A stretch of DNA of 64,000 bases from Verrucomicrobiota bacterium (GTDB lineage Bacteria; Verrucomicrobiota; Verrucomicrobiia; Opitutales; Opitutaceae). The notes beneath the pieces are model-generated. The model did no database searches and was not told the DNA's origin. It saw only the letters and a program-made list of their open reading frames with translations. Every line of letters begins with the position of its first letter. Within the stretch, counting starts at the first letter, position 1. The stretch spans positions 8,367-72,366 of the forward strand of contig JAEWIY010000100.1 in assembly GCA_023386835.1 (NCBI GenBank). Direction: 5' to 3'. A program made the translations under genes and the position numbers. Below, piece by piece: positions 43,815 to 52,025 of the stretch.

Positions 43815-46723
43815 CGGGTCGTTACAGCCGACAGGAGAGACGGCTCTGCCTGCTCCATGAAGGTGTCGATCAGCGTGACGTCCGACACGTCCTTCGGACG
43901 TCGGGAAAAGTCCTTTCGGTCCCGAATGATCTGCGGCGCCGCAAATTTAACTCCTCGATACCAAAAGTGATGACGTGAATCGTTGACGAGTTCGTCGTCA
44001 CTGATGCGGGGCAACGGCGGCTCGAGCCGATGATAACCTTCGGTGACAACGTCGAGATGATCGGTCACGTGGGTGATGCCTGCGTCGAACAACCGATGAC
44101 GCCACTCGTGGGTGAGCGTAAAATCGAGATCCGTCGATTGACGGATGCCGAGCACCTCGAGCGAAGAACTGCCCACCACGCAGCAGGCGTGGAGAGGAAA
44201 GTTTCGACGGCGGCTTTCCCGCTTCAGCGCCACAATCCAGTGAAGAAACTGCTCGCGCGCCTGGGCACGGGGACGGTGATCGAACCACTTGGTATTGTTC
44301 GGATCGAGCAGCACATCGGCGAGGTAACGCGCCTCATCAGGCGAATCGCTGGCATGACAGGTCACGAAATCCTCCTTGGGCGCCACGTGATCAAAAAGGA
44401 GACGAATATGACGTTTCGTGCGCTCGCTTAGGTCGGAGGTGGTTTCCGCGCGGGATCCGTTGTAAGCGACCACCACGCGTATCCGTCGGTTGAATTTGCT
44501 GAGCAGTTGGAGCTTACGGTCGATGTGCGGCAGGGAAACCGAGTCCTCTTCCCGGCTGTACACATCGTACACTGCGGAGGCAAAGCCGGCCTCGGTCTCA
44601 AAGTGGATCTCGTGTGCACCCACGATCTGAAAATTGCGGGCGATCTCGCGCTCGATGTCGTCCCAGTGATTCTCCACCGCCGCCCAAAGGATAAAGATCG
44701 ACGTGCGCTCGCCGTGGATACGGCACCAGCCGTGCAGGAGCCGCGACAGCATGTCCGGTGCGAAGCCATGGTCCACGAACCAGTCGAAATTCCAGCTTGG
44801 TCCGGTGTAGTTGCTGGGGGTGGTCGCGATCCGCAAGCCAAGCGCGAGCGCGCAGGCCACGCGATGGGCGCCATTGCCGATCTCTCCATTCGAGCCAATG
44901 GGGACGGCGGCATCCGAACGGAAGCCTTGCTGCTGCATGGATCTCATCAATACCTCGCAATGGGTGAGGTAGTCTTCGACGGATCGCTTGCCCGAAGTTG
45001 CCCCCGTCGTGCTGTCCACCGGCTCCTGTCCACCGGTCCGATGCAGGATGTGCTCGCGATACAGCTGTTCATAAACAGCCACGTCGCCTCCGCGAAGGCG
45101 CGCGTCGAAGTAGAGGAACTTTACAACCAGATCCAGTCGCCGAGGAGTCACGAAGCGGGCGGGGTCTTCCGTGACAGCGTCAGCGTCAGCGGCGCTCAAT
45201 GCGATCTCTCGGCTGGTCGACGTGGGCTGATTTGCGACGTTCCCGGAGGCGCCGTTGGCCGGCGTGGAGAAGCCCGGCCGGCCCAGAGCGAGTTCGACGA
45301 GCGACGCCTCCGTTTTGGGCAGGCAATACAGCTCGGTGAAGATGTGGAAATACTGCCGACACCGCACACCGTCGTTGCGGCGCAGACCTTCCCGCAGCAC
45401 GCGATTCAGGCAGAACTCAAGCGAGGGAGCGTCCTCGGCCTCGTGGGTGAAACCCAGCTGTCCGTAAGCCGCGTCACCTACGAGCAGGACTTCTTTGCCC
45501 ATCAGCAGGGCTTCGAGGCCGGCTTGGGAGTTGAGGGTCACGCACGCGTCGGCGTGTTCGATCAGCCGGTAGGTGTTATACTGGTTGTCACTGTCGACGA
45601 TCAGATTGTCTCCCAGTCGTTGACGCGCCGCGACAAAAGTCGGCTCACCCTCGAGAAGTCGCGCCGTCAGCCCCTTGAAGTAGGGCAGCGGATCCTTGAA
45701 CGACGGACCTTCCTTCGGGTGCAGCTTGACCACCAAACGCAGACCTTGTTCGGCCGCATATGCAGCCGCAGCCGCGATCGCGGCCGGTTGTGAAGCGAAT
45801 CCACGGCGGCCATACAAGACGGCAGCATCGGTGCTGACTTGGCCCAGATATAGCAGTGTGGGCCGCTTACACGGAGGCAACTGCCGTCCATCCGTCGGGG
45901 AGGCGTGTTCGGCGGCCTTGAAGGTGTGGATCTGGCGCAGGTACTGCGCGGTGGTGGCGTGCGCGGTCTCCGGAGTGACGTGGTGCTGATAGCGCCAGAA
46001 ATAGTTCTTCGCGAAGTGGGTGTTGACGGCCGCGCCGACGACATCCTCCCAGAGCATCCGGTCGCGGCGCAGGGTGATCTCGATCGAGACGATCCGAACG
46101 CCGGCGGCGAGGCCCAGCTGTCGCATCACCGCGGAGATCGGAAAGTATCCTTGCGCCAGGAGCAGGGTGCGCGGCTGATAGAAACGGAGGAAGTCAATGC
46201 CCTCGTCGATCAGCTCACTCGCGTAGACGTACAAGTCGTGGAGCGAGCCTAGGGACGCCTCCGATTCAATCCGGAGCTGCTCCGGCATGCAGCCGAAGAC
46301 GAGTGCGGCGTGATATTGGCAGACCGACCACAGGTTGATGCCGCGATGACACAGGGTGCGGAAGGTGTCGGCGTTGAGATCCGGGAGCGTTCGGCCACTT
46401 CCCGTGCGCAGGCCGGCAAACACCGGCAGCAGAACGTTGCGGGCGAGTCCGGTGCGAACCATCTGACTGTAGTCCAGTCCGAGCCACGGGTGATAAACCA
46501 GGACCGCGGTCTCCTGGCCGAGAGATGGGGCATGCTCCACCAAGGTCCCTGGTTGAACTGCCGCGATCGTGAACGCATGGTTCAACAGCTCGGCCGCAGT
46601 CTCGGCATCTAAGGTCGTATTCGAAGCGACAGTACGAGCGACTTCGAGCGCCGCGGCTGCGTTGCCGATCGCGAGGGCGGACGAGAGCTGTTGGGAATAT
46701 TGGGCGACGGCGTCGGTGCTCAT
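43811..46723 (-). CDS. Large multi-domain protein: capsule-type glycosyltransferase-like N-terminus, ParB-like middle and nucleotidyltransferase-like C-terminus
   Basis: A 970-residue protein with at least three parts. The first ~470 residues resemble capsule polysaccharide transferases of the KpsC/KpsS kind: LVVKLHPKEGPSFKDPLPYFKGL, NQYNTYRLIEHADACVTLNSQAGLEALLMGKEVLLVGDAAYGQLGFTHE. The middle (~560-680) has VPIGSNGEIGNGAHRVACALALGL, like a ParB/sulfiredoxin-type binding motif. The end (~840-900) contains CVVGSSSLEVLGIRQSTDLDFTLTHEWRHRLF, a GSxxL...DLDF pattern reminiscent of nucleotidyltransferase folds. All three assignments are from motif style, not from a database. It overlaps its downstream gene by four bases. 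Confidence 0.72.
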   Translation of the reverse strand: MSTDAVAQYSQQLSSALAIGNAAAALEVARTVASNTTLDAETAAELLNHAFTIAAVQPGTLVEHAPSLGQETAVLVYHPWLGLDYSQMVRTGLARNVLLPVFAGLRTGSGRTLPDLNADTFRTLCHRGINLWSVCQYHAALVFGCMPEQLRIESEASLGSLHDLYVYASELIDEGIDFLRFYQPRTLLLAQGYFPISAVMRQLGLAAGVRIVSIEITLRRDRMLWEDVVGAAVNTHFAKNYFWRYQHHVTPETAHATTAQYLRQIHTFKAAEHASPTDGRQLPPCKRPTLLYLGQVSTDAAVLYGRRGFASQPAAIAAAAAYAAEQGLRLVVKLHPKEGPSFKDPLPYFKGLTARLLEGEPTFVAARQRLGDNLIVDSDNQYNTYRLIEHADACVTLNSQAGLEALLMGKEVLLVGDAAYGQLGFTHEAEDAPSLEFCLNRVLREGLRRNDGVRCRQYFHIFTELYCLPKTEASLVELALGRPGFSTPANGASGNVANQPTSTSREIALSAADADAVTEDPARFVTPRRLDLVVKFLYFDARLRGGDVAVYEQLYREHILHRTGGQEPVDSTTGATSGKRSVEDYLTHCEVLMRSMQQQGFRSDAAVPIGSNGEIGNGAHRVACALALGLRIATTPSNYTGPSWNFDWFVDHGFAPDMLSRLLHGWCRIHGERTSIFILWAAVENHWDDIEREIARNFQIVGAHEIHFETEAGFASAVYDVYSREEDSVSLPHIDRKLQLLSKFNRRIRVVVAYNGSRAETTSDLSERTKRHIRLLFDHVAPKEDFVTCHASDSPDEARYLADVLLDPNNTKWFDHRPRAQAREQFLHWIVALKRESRRRNFPLHACCVVGSSSLEVLGIRQSTDLDFTLTHEWRHRLFDAGITHVTDHLDVVTEGYHRLEPPLPRISDDELVNDSRHHFWYRGVKFAAPQIIRDRKDFSRRPKDVSDVTLIDTFMEQAEPSLLSAVTTR

Positions 46724-46733
46724 GCAGCGAGGT

Positions 46734-48797
46734 TCAGGGAGGTTGGGGAGTGCGGGATCGGTCGGAAATCCCGTGCACTTGGGCGATCAATTCCCACATG
46801 TCATAGCGGTCGACGATTGGGCTCGCGAAGAGCGGATGCTTCAGCTCCTCGAGCAACTCGCCATGGCGCGGATGGAGCGGATTCACCACGTCACTATCGA
46901 GATATTGGTTCGGGATAACATGTCCCCATTGGCGGATCCGATAAAAGCGCACCGCGTGGACCGACCAGCCGAGGCAGAGCTCGAGCAGCGGGCGCATTTC
47001 GCGGAAGTTGTCCTGCTGGACGACCATGTTCACCATGATCTTGGAGATCGTGCCGGCGTCCCGGGCGCGCTTGAGCAGGTCCATCACCTCGAGCAGCCGC
47101 TGCCAGGACGAGCCGCGCCGGATCCGCTCGTAGGTCTCGGGCGTGGCGCCATCGATCGAAATGGTGATGTCGCGGAAACGTGAATGCAGCGGTGCAAACT
47201 CCTGCCAGAGCCGGGGGGTGATCAGCTGGCCGTTTGTCCCCAGCGTGATGCGCACGTGGTTGTACTTCGGATCGCAGAGTTGCTTCAGGATGCCGCGGAA
47301 GTGCGGGCTGCCGAACGCGTCACCCGAACCGGTGATGTAGACTCCGGTGGCCGTCTCGAGCAACGGCATGACGACCTTGTCGCGCACATGCTCGTACCGT
47401 TTGCGCTGACCGGCGTCGGCCATGATCGCGTGCGGGCGGCAGGACGGGCAGGAGACGTTGCAGGAGCGATCGTAGGACAGGTTGAGTTCCTTCGGCCCGA
47501 CCTTTCCTTCGACTCCGGCGTCCTTCAATTCCTGGAATCCTTTGGGATCCCGGTCCCGACGCGGTAACCCGAACCGCGCGAAGCAGGTCATCGGACTGCA
47601 AAAGCGGAACGAGCCGTCGAGGATCGACTCCCGGATGGCTTGGGCCACCGGTGACTGCCAGATCGTCTGAGCGTCCTGCGTAAAAGCGTTTCCGATCGGG
47701 AAAGGAACACAGGTGATGTTGCACGCGTAGACGGAACCGTCGTCGTAGATCTCGAAGTTCTCGAACGGCCGCCGGCAGAAAACTTCCTTCCCTTTTTCAA
47801 AATGGTTCGTGTCGCCGGCGCACCGGACGAAGACGGTCTGCGTATAGACGTCGTCGTAGAACAGGGAGAGTGCTTCGCGCGCTTTAGCGGCCGCCTCGCG
47901 TCGCTCGCCGCAGGCCTCGAGCAACTCGGCCCAAGCCACCAGGACGGCGCGATGATTGCGCATCATGCTGGCCAGTCGCTCGACGAGCTTCAGCTGACCC
48001 GGAACGTCTTCGCACAAGCGGGCGAGTTCCTGCCGCAGATAGAAGAGTGCGGGCCGAATATCCTGCCGCTGCCGGGGCTCGTTAGCGTTGAGATACTGCT
48101 CCAGAACCGCCGGCTGCTTCAGGGTCCGCAGAATGTTATCCAGGCCAGCCGCCGAACCGGAGAGTTGGTATCCGTACCGGCTCAGCCAGCCCCCATGTTT
48201 CTGTTCGATCTGCTCGATCGTTTCGGGAGTCAGGTCGCTCCGAAACACCCCGGGAGGCACATGCCCCGGAGGCGTTTCATGGCCGGTGGCGAGGCTGGCC
48301 TGCAGCAAGTCGAGGATGTGCGACGGACGCTGCGAAGGCAGGGAAAGGTGGGCGGAAATCTGCGCCAGCGCGGCGGGTGCATCCGCGAGGATGCTCTCAT
48401 ACGAAAGGCTGAGCGACGCCCATGACGTCCACGGGTTGGTGACGCGCCAGATATAGTCAGCGGTCTCCAAATCAGGCGTCAGCTCGAAGCCCTTCGCCAG
48501 CGCAACGACCGCGTCCCGCAGATCCCTCCCGCTGAAAAGAATGTGGTCGGCCGAGTTCGCGAGTTCGGTTTGAAAATCGTGGCTGCGGACGATGACATAG
48601 CCTCGATCCGGCAGTTCGGCGCCTGGCAACTCGTGCGCCCATCCGATCCAGCAGGGCCCGGCGCCGTTTTCCTCCAGCAAAAGCAACACCGCGTTGAGGA
48701 GCCAACTCGTGGCCGGACTGTGCATGCCGGCGACGACGATGCGTTGCGCCCGGTCTGTGCTGACGGACGGATCGGGCTGAAGCGAGGGGGCAACCAT
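46734..48797 (-). CDS. Sulfotransferase-like / SPASM / radical SAM fusion enzyme
   Basis: A 687-residue protein. The N-terminus reads RIVVAGMHSPATSWLLNAVLLLLEENGAGPCWIGWAHELPG, YVIVRSHDFQTEL and LFSGRDLRDAVVALAKG, the pattern of a sulfotransferase-type nucleotide (PAPS) fold. The middle has helical linkers, then a SPASM-like cluster (CRRPFENFEIYDDGSVYACNIT, FCSPMTC) placed before, not after, the radical SAM core, which has the Cys triad in SYDRSCNVSCPSCRPH and VYITGSGDAFGSPHFRG. Radical SAM enzymes use S-adenosylmethionine and an iron-sulfur cluster; the substrate here is unknown. The ATG giving MVAPSLQPD is 20 bases after its upstream gene. The family order is unusual. Confidence 0.85.
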   Translation of the reverse strand: MVAPSLQPDPSVSTDRAQRIVVAGMHSPATSWLLNAVLLLLEENGAGPCWIGWAHELPGAELPDRGYVIVRSHDFQTELANSADHILFSGRDLRDAVVALAKGFELTPDLETADYIWRVTNPWTSWASLSLSYESILADAPAALAQISAHLSLPSQRPSHILDLLQASLATGHETPPGHVPPGVFRSDLTPETIEQIEQKHGGWLSRYGYQLSGSAAGLDNILRTLKQPAVLEQYLNANEPRQRQDIRPALFYLRQELARLCEDVPGQLKLVERLASMMRNHRAVLVAWAELLEACGERREAAAKAREALSLFYDDVYTQTVFVRCAGDTNHFEKGKEVFCRRPFENFEIYDDGSVYACNITCVPFPIGNAFTQDAQTIWQSPVAQAIRESILDGSFRFCSPMTCFARFGLPRRDRDPKGFQELKDAGVEGKVGPKELNLSYDRSCNVSCPSCRPHAIMADAGQRKRYEHVRDKVVMPLLETATGVYITGSGDAFGSPHFRGILKQLCDPKYNHVRITLGTNGQLITPRLWQEFAPLHSRFRDITISIDGATPETYERIRRGSSWQRLLEVMDLLKRARDAGTISKIMVNMVVQQDNFREMRPLLELCLGWSVHAVRFYRIRQWGHVIPNQYLDSDVVNPLHPRHGELLEELKHPLFASPIVDRYDMWELIAQVHGISDRSRTPQPP

Positions 48798-48817
48798 GCG
48801 GTGTAGTGGTTTGGTGG

Positions 48818-51800
48818 TTACTCGGCCAGGGCGACCGCGGTTGAGAACAGGGTGTCGAACGGGCAGGGAAGGACGTGTCCGGCTTCCAGCGACTGCCAGA
48901 TCCATTTGCCACAATCCGGGAAGATAAACTGACGGGCGGCACGCTCCGCGTTCTCCAGCCATTCAGCCCGGCGCTCGGGTGACGTCAGCGCGTCAATGCA
49001 TTGCGCGGCGTTGTCTGCGTCATAGCTCGAGGCGAGTCCCAGGCGCAGGCTTTCCACGAAGCGCGCGGCGGCGGTGTCGTGATGGCCCAAGACGAGCATG
49101 GGCGTGTGCGTCTTCGTGAGAATGAACACCATACGCGACGGCAGGCTCAGCCGGGTGAGCCACTCGTTGTCCTCCGAGCCGTCGAGCGATCCACTCGGAA
49201 TCAGTACAAACGGATACTCGGCGATCCGCGCCGCGAGAACGGGCTCCGGGAGAAATCCGCGGCAGAAGATGCCGTCGCGTTCCAATTCCTCCTGGTCCTG
49301 TGGAAGCCAGGCGACCTTGGAGTTTCCGAACCAGTCCACGGCCAGGCCGGCGGTGCGAAGAAACCTCCGAAGTTGGTCAAACTGCTGCGCGGACCAAATG
49401 TTGCCGACCATCACGCAGCGACGGGCCGCGCTGCCGTTGGGCACCCAGTGGTTGGGATGTTCGTCCTCGCGATTCGTGACGATCGGCGGCAGCAGGCCGA
49501 ACTCGAGTGCAAATGCTGCCTCGTAGTCGCGCACCATTTCGGGCGAGATCGCCAGCCGAAGTTGCGCGGCTTGGAAGGCGGCCTGGGCAAGCGCGTGCGG
49601 GACTTCGGTGCTGTAGATGGTTTGGTCGTCCATCGCGTACACGCAGAGCGGCGCGCCCGTGAGTTCCTGGGCCGCGATCGTGTGTTCGAAATCCGTGGCG
49701 AAGAACGGCACGCTTAGGATCCGGCGGATGCGCAGCGGGCGGAGGAGGCGGTTGACGACGTGGCGTCGCGCCTCAGCGGTCAGCGCCGGCAGGTCGACCG
49801 ACAGGGAGAGCTTTCCGAATTCCGTCTCGCCGCGATACAGCGTGCGGGAGCGCAGCGTCACGAAGTCGTCGGATGACGGGAAGAAGCGTTTGATGAGCAC
49901 GCCCGTGCCTTGCAGGCGGGTGACCTCCACGTGGCAGATCAACAGGTCGAGTGGTCCGTCGCCGTGGCTCGGCTGCGGGTGACGTTGCAGCCATCGCGCG
50001 ATGCGCGGGCATTCCGGTGCCAGCTGTTGCGCGCGCTCCATCGCCTCACGCGCGAGTGCGAAGTGGCCGACGGTTTCCGCGCAGTCAGCGAGTACCATCC
50101 AAGTTTCCACGTGCTCGGGCGCGAGAGTGGTGGCGTGCACATACGCGCTCAGCGCGTCGGACGTGCGCCCATGCGCCTGCAACAGCTCGGCGAGTTCGCG
50201 CCAGCCCTCGACGCAGACAGGTTCTTGGCGCAAGGCCTCGTGCAGGCACTGCACTCCGGCTTCGAAATGGCCTGCTCCGCAGCGCGCGCGCCCCAATAGC
50301 CGGAGGGAGGCGGACCAACCCGGACGCAGTTTCAGCGCGTCGGCTGCGCATCGCTCGGCTTGAGTCCAATTGCGCTGTTCCAAGAGAGTCCAGCCCGTCC
50401 GCAGAAGCCGCTCGGAGCGGCGATGTAGCCGCGCGGCGGGGACGTCCGTGAGAAGACGGCGCAGCCGCACATCCGACGGCGCGATGGCTTTGAGCCGCGT
50501 GATCCAAGCGAGCGCCTGTGCACTGTTGCCGGATTCCTGCGACAGCTCGGCCAAAGTCAGCAAGGCGGGGACGGATTGTGGATTCCGTGCGAGCTCTTCG
50601 CGAGCGTGGTCCAGCGCGGCGGCGTAATCTCCCTGTTCGAGATGGTTGAGCGATAACGCGCCATGATTGTGGTGCGTGTTCACCTGGCGACGAGTGAACA
50701 GCAGCAAGGCACCGGGTTGGGGCATCAGTCCGTGCGCGGTGAATCGGCGCACGATCGCGACGCGGTCCTTTTCGGTCGCGTCGAAGCACCACACCGTAGT
50801 GGCGGGGGGCACTTTGCCCTGCAAAGCGGTGGCCGTGCGGACTGTCACGAAGTCGTATCGAGCGGGGGGTGCTTCACCGCTTGTTGTCACCACGACGCGT
50901 GGCAACGTACCGCACATCTCAGCAAACTCGCCGGGTGTTCCCGCTTCGAGGAAGACGCTGACGTGATCCGTGTTGCGGTGAATCTCCTGCAGGTGCTCGT
51001 AAGCGGGCAGGACGGACGAAAGCGGAGTCGCCGATCGGCTGCGGGCCGCGACCCTGGCCCCGGGTTGGGGGAAGGCGGCCGGAGCAATGCCGTCGTGGAC
51101 GAGCGCCGCGAAAGCGCGCCGACGTTCATTGGCGTTGAAATGACGATCGAACCAATTGGCACCTGCCTCGCCGATGGACCGGGCGGCAGCCGGATTCTCG
51201 AGTGCATGGCGCGCTCGCTCGATCAGTTCATCGGGTGACCCATACGTCACGAGATCGCGGCCTTCCGACCAGGCCTCCAGCAGCCCTGAACCGGGCGCGA
51301 GGCGATCGGTCAGGAGCATCGCGCCGCTCGACAGAATCTCGAAGGCTCGAAGGTTCAGGTCGCCGTTGAGCGATGCGTTGAAGCCGACGAGTGAGCGCCC
51401 GTAGAAGCGAATCGCCTCTCGCTGGGAAACGGCTTCGACTTGCAGCGGAAGATTGTGCCCGCAGAGCCGTGAAAGCTGCTGGACGCGCTGCGGATGGCAG
51501 ATGCCCAGTTGTCCGACAAAGCTCAGGCTGGCGTCGCGCGTGGCTGAACGGGCGGCGTGAACCAGATCGTCTTCATGCGGAAACGTGAGTCCGGGAAACC
51601 AGAAGAGCTGTTCGAGACCGCCCGCGCGCAGGATGTCGTAGTGATGGCGATCGTACAGCACGACGAGCCGATCGAACGGCTCGCTGCGTGCGTAGGCGAT
51701 CATGCGCGACAGGGGCTGTGAGAGGTGATGGGTATCCGCGATCAGCAGGACCTTCGGGCAGCGGAAGGAACGCAGGTTGCGGGGCAGGTTGCGCCACGAC

Positions 51801-52018
51801 GCATCGACGAGGCAGACCACCGCATCAGGCTTTTGATCGCCAGGCAGGCGTTGCGCGACGGCCGCGAGATCGTATTCGCCGACGGGCGTGGAGAGCGAAA
51901 CATACGAGCCGGCGAGTTGCCGGTCGGCCCAGTCGGGGCCGCAGTTAATCTGTTCTTCACCCAGACGTGGTGGCGCCATGTACCGCGCCGAAGAACCCGT
52001 CGAAAAGAGAACGCGCAT
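48818..52018 (-). CDS. Double glycosyltransferase with internal TPR array
   Basis: A 1066-residue protein. Residues ~1-310 match the CgeB-like transferase style: MRVLFSTGSSARYMAPP, FRCPKVLLIADTHHLSQPL, SLSFVGQLGICHPQRVQQL, and the hallmark DLNLRAFEILSSGAMLLTDRLAPG with RARHALENPAAARSIGEAGANWFDRHFN. A TPR array follows at ~450-690 (ALDHAREELARNPQSVPALLTLAELSQESGNSAQAL, and similar repeats). The last ~350 residues form a second transferase-like unit (CVMVGNIWSAQQFDQLRRFLR, FVLIPSGSLDGSEDNEWLTRLSLPSRMVFILTKTHTPMLVLG). The substrates are unknown. It is separated from its upstream gene by 7 bases. I infer that the TPRs bind the protein acceptor. Confidence 0.82.
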   Translation of the reverse strand: MRVLFSTGSSARYMAPPRLGEEQINCGPDWADRQLAGSYVSLSTPVGEYDLAAVAQRLPGDQKPDAVVCLVDASWRNLPRNLRSFRCPKVLLIADTHHLSQPLSRMIAYARSEPFDRLVVLYDRHHYDILRAGGLEQLFWFPGLTFPHEDDLVHAARSATRDASLSFVGQLGICHPQRVQQLSRLCGHNLPLQVEAVSQREAIRFYGRSLVGFNASLNGDLNLRAFEILSSGAMLLTDRLAPGSGLLEAWSEGRDLVTYGSPDELIERARHALENPAAARSIGEAGANWFDRHFNANERRRAFAALVHDGIAPAAFPQPGARVAARSRSATPLSSVLPAYEHLQEIHRNTDHVSVFLEAGTPGEFAEMCGTLPRVVVTTSGEAPPARYDFVTVRTATALQGKVPPATTVWCFDATEKDRVAIVRRFTAHGLMPQPGALLLFTRRQVNTHHNHGALSLNHLEQGDYAAALDHAREELARNPQSVPALLTLAELSQESGNSAQALAWITRLKAIAPSDVRLRRLLTDVPAARLHRRSERLLRTGWTLLEQRNWTQAERCAADALKLRPGWSASLRLLGRARCGAGHFEAGVQCLHEALRQEPVCVEGWRELAELLQAHGRTSDALSAYVHATTLAPEHVETWMVLADCAETVGHFALAREAMERAQQLAPECPRIARWLQRHPQPSHGDGPLDLLICHVEVTRLQGTGVLIKRFFPSSDDFVTLRSRTLYRGETEFGKLSLSVDLPALTAEARRHVVNRLLRPLRIRRILSVPFFATDFEHTIAAQELTGAPLCVYAMDDQTIYSTEVPHALAQAAFQAAQLRLAISPEMVRDYEAAFALEFGLLPPIVTNREDEHPNHWVPNGSAARRCVMVGNIWSAQQFDQLRRFLRTAGLAVDWFGNSKVAWLPQDQEELERDGIFCRGFLPEPVLAARIAEYPFVLIPSGSLDGSEDNEWLTRLSLPSRMVFILTKTHTPMLVLGHHDTAAARFVESLRLGLASSYDADNAAQCIDALTSPERRAEWLENAERAARQFIFPDCGKWIWQSLEAGHVLPCPFDTLFSTAVALAE

Positions 52019-52025
52019 GTCGGGA

